Origin: DATFML01 sp964571225
GTDB lineage: Bacteria > Pseudomonadota > Gammaproteobacteria > DATFLG01
Reading direction: 5' to 3'
Assembly: GCA_964571225.1 (NCBI GenBank)
Contig: CAZNBB010000061.1
Location: 1 to 21,446 of the forward strand
Length of the DNA stretch: 21,446 nt
In this document: one piece after another, positions 16,805 through 21,446 of the stretch
Position numbering within the stretch: the stretch's first letter is position 1
Layout: each line of letters starts with the position of its first letter
Made by a program: the position numbers and the translations under genes
The notes under the pieces: generated by a model
What the model was told of the DNA's origin: nothing
What the model saw: only the letters and a program-made list of their open reading frames with translations
The model's database searches: none

Positions 16805-17326
16805 TCAGCGGTATTCCACCACCTGATCCAGGTGTCGGCGTGCGGTGACTTCCGGTAGTTCGGCGGGGTACCCCAGACTGAGCAGTGCCACCGGGGTCAG
16901 GTCGGGCGCCAGTTTCAGCAATTCGCGCACCCGTGCTTCATCGAAGTAACCGACCCAGGTGGAGCCCATGCCCGCGGCCACCACGGCGAGCTGGGCATAG
17001 GCGGCGGCGATGGTGGCGTCCTGCACGGCGTAGAGGGTTTCGCCCCGCTCGCCGAACTTGCGGGCCGAACGCTGGGGGTCAGCGCAGAACACCAGGCAGA
17101 CCGGCGCTTCGGATATGAATTCCTGGTTCTCGGCGGCGGCCCGCAGGCCGTCACGCAGGGCCCGGTCCTGTACCGCCACGATATGGTAGGCCTGCAGGTC
17201 CCCAGCTGACGGTGCGGCACTGGCCATTTCCAGCACCGCATGCAGCTTCTCGGCCTCCACGGGCATATCGGACTGATACCGACGAATCGAGTGGCGGCGC
17301 CGAACGGTTTCGAAGAAATCCCACAT
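16805..17326 (-). CDS. Nitroreductase-family flavoprotein
   Basis: A 173-residue FMN-dependent NAD(P)H oxidoreductase of the nitroreductase family. RRRHSIRRYQ near residues 9-18 is the N-terminal phosphate-binding element of FMN. APSAGDLQAYHIVAV at about 38-52 and GMGSTWVGYFDEARVRELL with LLSLGYPAE near the C-terminus complete the fold. The size is that of compact single-domain members, likely a homodimer in the cytosol. The physiological substrate cannot be told. ATG at 17326 has GGGAG about 8 nt upstream. It follows bamD with a 36-nt gap and is probably in the same transcript. Confidence 0.92.
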   Translation of the reverse strand: MWDFFETVRRRHSIRRYQSDMPVEAEKLHAVLEMASAAPSAGDLQAYHIVAVQDRALRDGLRAAAENQEFISEAPVCLVFCADPQRSARKFGERGETLYAVQDATIAAAYAQLAVVAAGMGSTWVGYFDEARVRELLKLAPDLTPVALLSLGYPAELPEVTARRHLDQVVEYR

Positions 17327-17362
17327 CGGCTGTTCTCCCGCGGTTGGGCCGGACGGCGTCAG

Positions 17363-18127
17363 TCAGCTCTTGGGGCTGCGGACCGTTGCCGCCTCCTTTG
17401 GGAAGTTCAATTCAAGCACACGTAGGGTGTCGCCTGCCAGCCTGGTGAGGTTCAGCTTGCGGTAGGCCTTCACCGCGATGACCAGCGCCTGCGGCACCGA
17501 AGTGGTCTGCTCGTAATTCTTGAGGACGTACTCGGCCCGGTTGGCCGCCGCCAGATAGGCGCCTCGACGCATGTAGTAGTCCGCCACATTGATCTCGTAT
17601 TTCGCCATGACGTTGCGCAAGTACACCATGCGCTGCTTGGCGTCCCCGGCGTAGCGGCTGTTGGGGTAGTTCTTGACCACTTTCTGGAAGTCGTAGAAGG
17701 CCTTGCGGGCGTAATCAGGATCCCGCTCGGAGAGGTCCCGGGGCAGGAACCGGTCCACCAGGGAGCGGCCGCGACTGTAGTTGATCAGCCCTTGCAGGTA
17801 ATAGGCGTAGGCGACGTTGGGATGTCTGGGGTTGGTCTTGATGAAGCGCTGGGCGGCGGCGATGGCCGATTCGGGCTCGTCGTACTTGTAGTAGGCGTAG
17901 GCGATTTCCAACTGGGCCTGCTGGGCGTAGGGGCCGAAGGGATAACGGGCTTCGAGCTTCTCGAAATAGTCGATGGCGGTCTGATAGTCCCCATCCGTGA
18001 GCTGGGCCTTGGCTTCGGTGTACAGCTTGTGGGCCGACCAGTTCTTGGTTTTGTCGATTTTCCCGGGCAGCAGCGAGCAGCCGCTCAGTAGTAATGCGAG
18101 AATGAGAAAACAACTCGACAAGCGCAT
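17363..18127 (-). CDS. bamD: Outer membrane assembly lipoprotein BamD
   Basis: A 254-residue lipoprotein of the BAM complex, which inserts beta-barrel proteins in the outer membrane. The signal peptide ends in the lipobox LLSGC with lipidated C17. The mature part is helical with about five TPR-like repeats, e.g. GDYQTAIDYFEKLEARYPFGPYAQQAQLEIAYAYYKYDE and YARKAFYDFQKVVKNYPNSRYA. Length fits the family. ATG at 18127 is chosen over the longer frame at 18163, which would spoil the signal peptide. Divergent from rluD, the order known from enterobacteria. An intrinsic terminator lies 35 nt upstream of this start on the same strand, possibly an attenuator. Ribosome site is weak. Confidence 0.96.
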   Translation of the reverse strand: MRLSSCFLILALLLSGCSLLPGKIDKTKNWSAHKLYTEAKAQLTDGDYQTAIDYFEKLEARYPFGPYAQQAQLEIAYAYYKYDEPESAIAAAQRFIKTNPRHPNVAYAYYLQGLINYSRGRSLVDRFLPRDLSERDPDYARKAFYDFQKVVKNYPNSRYAGDAKQRMVYLRNVMAKYEINVADYYMRRGAYLAAANRAEYVLKNYEQTTSVPQALVIAVKAYRKLNLTRLAGDTLRVLELNFPKEAATVRSPKS

Positions 18128-18161
18128 CGGATTACAATATCCCACGAACGGTTGAACACGC

Positions 18162-18184
18162 AAAAACGGCCCACTGACGGGCCG
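18162..18184 (-). terminator. Intrinsic terminator upstream of bamD, reading toward it
   Basis: On the minus strand CGGCCC (18184-18179) and GGGCCG (18172-18167) form a 6-bp GC stem with a 6-nt loop, followed at once by TTTTT (18166-18162). This is a canonical rho-independent terminator. It stands 34 nt before the bamD start, so it either attenuates bamD or stops antisense transcripts from rluD. Confidence 0.65.
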
Positions 18185-18222
18185 GACCGGGCGCAGTATA
18201 CCGCAATTGGACCTCCACGCCG

Positions 18223-19200
18223 ATGATGAAACGGATACAACTCAGCGCTCAAATCCCCGACACACTTGCCGGGAGGCGCCTCGATCAGGCTCTAGCGGAG
18301 CTGTTTCCGGATTATTCACGCAGCCGACTGCAGCAGTGGACCCGGGCCGGCAAAGTGCGTGTCGACGGGCGCCCGGGGCAGGTGAAGGAACGGGTAGCGG
18401 GCGGAGAGCAGGTGGATGTGGATGCGCAGCTGGAAGCGGAAGTGGCGCCGGCGCCCCAGCCCATACCCCTGGCCATCGTCTACGAGGACGAGGCACTGCT
18501 GGTCATCGACAAGCCGGTGGGCCTGGTGGTCCACCCGGCAGCGGGCAACCGGGACGGCACGCTCCAGAATGCGCTGCTGCATCACGACCCGGGGCTGGCG
18601 GCCGTACCCCGGGCGGGGCTGGTGCACCGCCTGGACAAGGACACCAGCGGCGTGCTGGTGGTGGCGCGCACCCTGACGGCTCACAAACGCCTGGTGGAGC
18701 AGCTGCAGGCGCGGGCGTTCCAGCGCGAATACGAGGCGGTGGTGTGGGGGGTGCTCACCGCCGGCGGCACGGTGGATGCTCCCATCGGCCGTCACCCCGT
18801 GGACCGCAAGCGCATGGCGGTGGTGGCCGGCGGCAAGCCGGCGGTGACCCACTACCGGGTGGCGGAGCGTTTCCGGGCCCACAGCCGGCTGCGGGTGCAC
18901 CTGGAGACCGGACGCACCCACCAGATCCGTGTGCACATGGCTTCCGTACGTCACCCGCTGGTGGGCGATCCGGTGTACGGAGGGCGTTTGCGGATACCCG
19001 CTGGGGCAACGGAGGCCCTGGTTGCAGCCCTGCGCGGCTTCAAGCGCCAGGCCCTGCATGCCGCCCGGCTGGGGCTGGTCCACCCGCTGACCGGCGAGTC
19101 CATGGAATGGCACTCGCCCCTGCCGGCGGACATGGTAGGCTTGCTGGAGGTGCTGCGCGCCGACGCGCAGGCGGCGCGGGACAGGACGGCCGGCGTGTAG
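18223..19200 (+). CDS. rluD: 23S rRNA pseudouridine synthase RluD
   Basis: A 325-residue RluA-family pseudouridine synthase. An S4 RNA-binding domain at about 17-75 (RLDQALAELFPDYSRSRLQQW) precedes the catalytic domain, with HRLDKDTSG at 135-143 and catalytic D138. The closing motif LETGRTHQIRVHM is intact. Divergence from bamD and the pgeF neighbour match the rluD position rather than rluA or rluC. It should modify U1911, U1915 and U1917 of helix 69, as known for E. coli RluD. The start is an ATGATG doublet at 18223-18228; no ribosome site is obvious. Confidence 0.95.
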   Translation: MMKRIQLSAQIPDTLAGRRLDQALAELFPDYSRSRLQQWTRAGKVRVDGRPGQVKERVAGGEQVDVDAQLEAEVAPAPQPIPLAIVYEDEALLVIDKPVGLVVHPAAGNRDGTLQNALLHHDPGLAAVPRAGLVHRLDKDTSGVLVVARTLTAHKRLVEQLQARAFQREYEAVVWGVLTAGGTVDAPIGRHPVDRKRMAVVAGGKPAVTHYRVAERFRAHSRLRVHLETGRTHQIRVHMASVRHPLVGDPVYGGRLRIPAGATEALVAALRGFKRQALHAARLGLVHPLTGESMEWHSPLPADMVGLLEVLRADAQAARDRTAGV

Positions 19201-19367
19201 AGCCGGCTGATGCGGGTCCCGGTGACGCACACCATGGCTGGTACCCGGTCCGGAGCCGCCGCCTGGACCGCCGGCTGCAAGCTCGGCGGACTGCGCTTCC
19301 CTCTCGTCCAACCTGTGGGGGCGGGTTAGCCGGTTCCCCGGTGCAGACAGGCCTCGGAGAGGCTTCT

Positions 19368-20120
19368 ATGGCGCTACAGCAAGACGACTGGATCGTACCC
19401 GACTGGCCGGCGCTCCCCGCCGTGCGGGCGGCGAGTACCACCCGGCGCGGTGGTGTCAGCGCCGCGCCCTATTCCAACTGGAACCTTGCCGAGCATGTGG
19501 GGGACGATCCCCGGGCGGTGCAGAGCAATCGCCAACGGCTCCGCGAGCGGTTGGCGCTCCCGGACGAACCCTGCTGGCTCCGTCAGGTCCATGGCGTGCG
19601 CGTTCTGGCGGTGGCGGCCGGCCAGCCGTCGACCGAAGCCGATGCAGCATGGACCCCGATGCCGGGTCGGGTGTGCGCGGTGCTCACCGCCGACTGTCTG
19701 CCGGTGCTGTTCTGTGACCGGCGGGGCACCCGGGTGGCGGCTGCCCATGCCGGTTGGCGCGGTCTGGCTGCCGGGGTGCTGGAAGCGACCCTGCGGGCAA
19801 TGGGTGTGGCACCTCAGGAGCTGCTGGTGTGGCTGGGTCCGGCCATCGGACCGGCCGCTTTCGAGGTGGGTGTGGAAGTGCGTGATGCGTTCGTGGGCGC
19901 CGACGCCGGTGCCGGAGAGGCCTTCCGGGCGGGGCCCGACGGACGCTGGTACGCGGACCTGTATGCCCTGGCCCGCCGCCGCCTTGCCGCCGCCGGCGTC
20001 GTGGAGGTGTATGGCGGGGGCTTATGCACCTACAGCGATCCGGAACGCTTCTTTTCCTATCGCCGCGACGGCGCCACCGGCCGGATGGCCAGCCTGATCT
20101 GGCTGGATCCGGCGCCGTGA
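19368..20120 (+). CDS. pgeF: Peptidoglycan editing factor PgeF (YfiH, multicopper-like laccase domain)
   Basis: A 250-residue YfiH-family protein. The metal-site residues H75 (RQVHG), C110 (TADCLPVLFCD) and H127 (AAHAGWRGLAAG) are all present and match in spacing E. coli YfiH. The family corrects misincorporation of serine for alanine in peptidoglycan stems; related proteins are purine nucleoside phosphorylases, so the real reaction is debated. ATG at 19368 has GGAGAGG about 6 nt upstream; the same frame is open far upstream through rluD but that is a GC-rich shadow. It follows rluD after 167 nt without a gene, as in E. coli. Confidence 0.94.
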   Translation: MALQQDDWIVPDWPALPAVRAASTTRRGGVSAAPYSNWNLAEHVGDDPRAVQSNRQRLRERLALPDEPCWLRQVHGVRVLAVAAGQPSTEADAAWTPMPGRVCAVLTADCLPVLFCDRRGTRVAAAHAGWRGLAAGVLEATLRAMGVAPQELLVWLGPAIGPAAFEVGVEVRDAFVGADAGAGEAFRAGPDGRWYADLYALARRRLAAAGVVEVYGGGLCTYSDPERFFSYRRDGATGRMASLIWLDPAP

Positions 20121-20246
20121 GGGCGAGGCTACCCCGGGGCGTGCGGCAGTGCGTGGCGAGACGGGCCGGCGCAAGTGCCAGTGGGGAAGAACGGCCGGCG
20201 GCGTGCAATGAAGGTCGGCTATGCTGAGCGACAAGAGGGGACTGCC

Positions 20247-20768
20247 ATGAATCACTGGTACATGCTCACCCTGGTGGGCGCCGACCGGCCCGGCATCGTT
20301 GCCAAGGTGACGGCGGCCTTGTACGACGGCGGCTGCAACCTGGGGGAGGCGTCCATGATGCGCCTGGGCGGCAATTTCGCCGTGATGCTAATGGTTCAGT
20401 CCCGCGACGGCGCGCGGGCTCTTGGCAACTTGTTGGAGCCGGTGGCCGATAGCCTGGGACTGCACATGCACGTGGACGCCATCGAAGGCCGGCTCCATGA
20501 GCATGCCATCCCCGACGTGCGGGTGACGGTGTTCGGCGCCGATCGGGTGGGCATCGTGGCGCAGGTGACCGGTGCCCTGGCGGAAGCCGGCTTCGATATC
20601 CTGGACCTGGATTCGGACGTAGCCGGCAGCGCCGATCAGCCGGTGTACGTCATGCATATCGAAGGCCGGGCCCGGGAGGGGATCGACGCTGTGCGCTCGG
20701 CTCTGGCGGCGGTGTCCCGCGAGGATATCGAGGTGGAGGTGCAGCCCATCGAGACCATGATCGGGTAA
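20247..20768 (+). CDS. GcvR-like double-ACT-domain regulator
   Basis: A 173-residue cytosolic protein with two ACT domains, about 5-80 and 88-165. Each starts with the same logic: LTLVGADRPGIVAKVTAAL and VTVFGADRVGIVAQVTGAL. This is the plan of GcvR, the co-repressor that acts on GcvA in glycine cleavage control, but no gcv gene is near, so a specific role is not claimed. ATG at 20247 has GAGGGG upstream; the in-frame 20175 start is less well supported. The stop is 4 nt before def, so the two are likely co-transcribed. Confidence 0.82.
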   Translation: MNHWYMLTLVGADRPGIVAKVTAALYDGGCNLGEASMMRLGGNFAVMLMVQSRDGARALGNLLEPVADSLGLHMHVDAIEGRLHEHAIPDVRVTVFGADRVGIVAQVTGALAEAGFDILDLDSDVAGSADQPVYVMHIEGRAREGIDAVRSALAAVSREDIEVEVQPIETMIG

Positions 20769-20772
20769 TGGC

Positions 20773-21297
20773 GTGGCGGTCCTGGACATACTGACCTACC
20801 CCGATCCGCGCCTGAAGCAGGTGTCGGCGCCGGTGGAACGCTTCGATGACGAACTGCGCCGGCGGGTTGCCGATCTGGAAGAGACGCGCCTGAATGGCCC
20901 GGGCGCGGTGGGAATTGCCGCGCCCCAGGTGGGGTGGTTCCAGCGGGTGGTGATCGTGGACGTCTCCGGCGCCCGTCGTCGCAAGAACCAGAATCACGGC
21001 CACATGGTGCTGGTGAATCCAGAGATCGTGGAGTGGGAGGGCTACGCCGTGGGGCGCGAAGGCTGCCTGTCGGTCCCCGATTACACGGGTAACGTGATCC
21101 GCGCCGAGCGTATTCGCCTGGAGGCCCACGATCCGGAAGGCGAGCGCCGGTTCTACGACATGACGGGATTCGAAGCCCGCGCCGTCCAGCACGAAATGGA
21201 CCATCTGGACGGCCTGCTGTTCCTGGACAGGCTGGTGAGCCGGCGCAACGACCTTTTCCGCCGCAAGGTCTATCAGTCCGAGCCGCCCAAGGACTGA
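20773..21297 (+). CDS. def: Peptide deformylase
   Basis: A 174-residue Fe/Zn hydrolase that removes the formyl group from nascent N-terminal methionine. All three family motifs are intact: GIAAPQ (47-52), EGCLS with metal ligand C98, and HEMDH with H140, E141 and H144. A basic insert, GARRRKNQNHGH, sits at about 66-77. The start is GTG at 20773, since the nearby ATG at 20768 is in another frame. It overlaps closely with the GcvR-like gene (4-nt gap). The fmt gene, usual partner of def, is not in the window. This may be a second deformylase, but that cannot be judged here. Confidence 0.95.
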   Translation: MAVLDILTYPDPRLKQVSAPVERFDDELRRRVADLEETRLNGPGAVGIAAPQVGWFQRVVIVDVSGARRRKNQNHGHMVLVNPEIVEWEGYAVGREGCLSVPDYTGNVIRAERIRLEAHDPEGERRFYDMTGFEARAVQHEMDHLDGLLFLDRLVSRRNDLFRRKVYQSEPPKD

Positions 21298-21322
21298 ACC
21301 CCGCCCGGTCCGACTCAGGAGC

Positions 21323-21391
21323 CACGGAATCCACGGAACCCACGGAACACAAGAAAGCAAAAGCGCCACGGAAAACACGGAAAGCACGGAA
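21323..21391. repeat. Two blocks of three 9-bp-period CACGGAA repeats
   Basis: CACGGAA begins at 21323, 21332 and 21341, exactly 9 nt apart, and again at 21367, 21376 and 21385 with the same period. A spacer of about 19 nt (ACAAGAAAGC-type, purine rich) separates the blocks. It lies after the def stop and codes for nothing I recognise. Reverse-strand translation gives only the low-complexity SVFSV/PWVPW pattern. Confidence 0.85.
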
Positions 21392-21402
21392 AGATCACGT
21401 AG

Positions 21403-21429
21403 GGTGCAATAACCGAAGGGCATTGCACC
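21403..21429. repeat. REP-like inverted repeat at window end
   Basis: GGTGCAAT (21403-21410) and ATTGCACC (21422-21429) are exact reverse complements around an 11-nt loop that itself can pair CC with GG. This resembles the widespread intergenic GGTGCAAT...ATTGCACC element that I recall from many proteobacteria. The part beyond the edge cannot be assessed. Confidence 0.65.
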
Positions 21430-21446
21430 AATGACAACCGTTGGTC

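Noticed and set aside
18207..19367. N-terminal extension of the pgeF frame across rluD
   Set aside because: It is rluD read in another frame; the true pgeF start is ATG 19368 with a ribosome site.
21323..21391. CRISPR-like repeat spacing
   Set aside because: Units are 7 bp with 2-nt spacers, far too short for a CRISPR array, and no cas gene is present.

Overview
The window looks like a high-GC gammaproteobacterial chromosome, probably a Chromatiales / Ectothiorhodospiraceae-like lineage. That placement is inferred from gene content and order (pilS-pilR-pilA, sucCD-nadE-glnB, bamD divergent from rluD-pgeF). No rRNA or other phylogenetic marker is present. No tRNA, CRISPR array, transposase or prophage gene was seen.

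Region 1 (1-8649, all minus strand) is a type IV pilin and glycosylation block. Reading in the direction of transcription it holds two tandem type IVa major-pilin-like genes, two adjacent paralogous multi-spanning membrane proteins with C-terminal TPR-like segments (GT-C / TMTC-like), a DPM1-type GT2 glycosyltransferase, a GT4 glycosyltransferase and a class I SAM methyltransferase that runs off the window start. Each pilin has its own sigma-54 type promoter (GG-N10-GC). An 18-bp perfect inverted repeat lies between the two pilins. My reading is a pilin O-glycosylation module: GT2 makes a polyprenyl-phosphate sugar, and the GT-C proteins transfer it to pilin in the periplasm. This is inference.

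Region 2 (8936-12439, minus) is the pilin control system: a zinc-ribbon-like PP0621-family small membrane protein, the sensor kinase PilS and the sigma-54 activator PilR. A 142-bp segment bounded by 18-bp inverted repeats sits between the small gene and pilS and supplies the small gene's stop codon.

Region 3 (12563-16759, plus) is core metabolism: succinyl-CoA synthetase (sucC, sucD), glutamine-dependent NAD+ synthetase (nadE) and the PII protein (glnB). A hairpin separates glnB from the convergent nitroreductase gene.

Region 4 (16805-21297) holds a small nitroreductase and the BAM lipoprotein BamD on the minus strand. Divergent from these on the plus strand are rluD, pgeF (yfiH), a GcvR-like double-ACT protein and peptide deformylase. 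A canonical intrinsic terminator lies, unexpectedly, just upstream of bamD on bamD's own strand. The window ends in non-coding repeats: 9-bp-period CACGGAA units and a REP-like hairpin.
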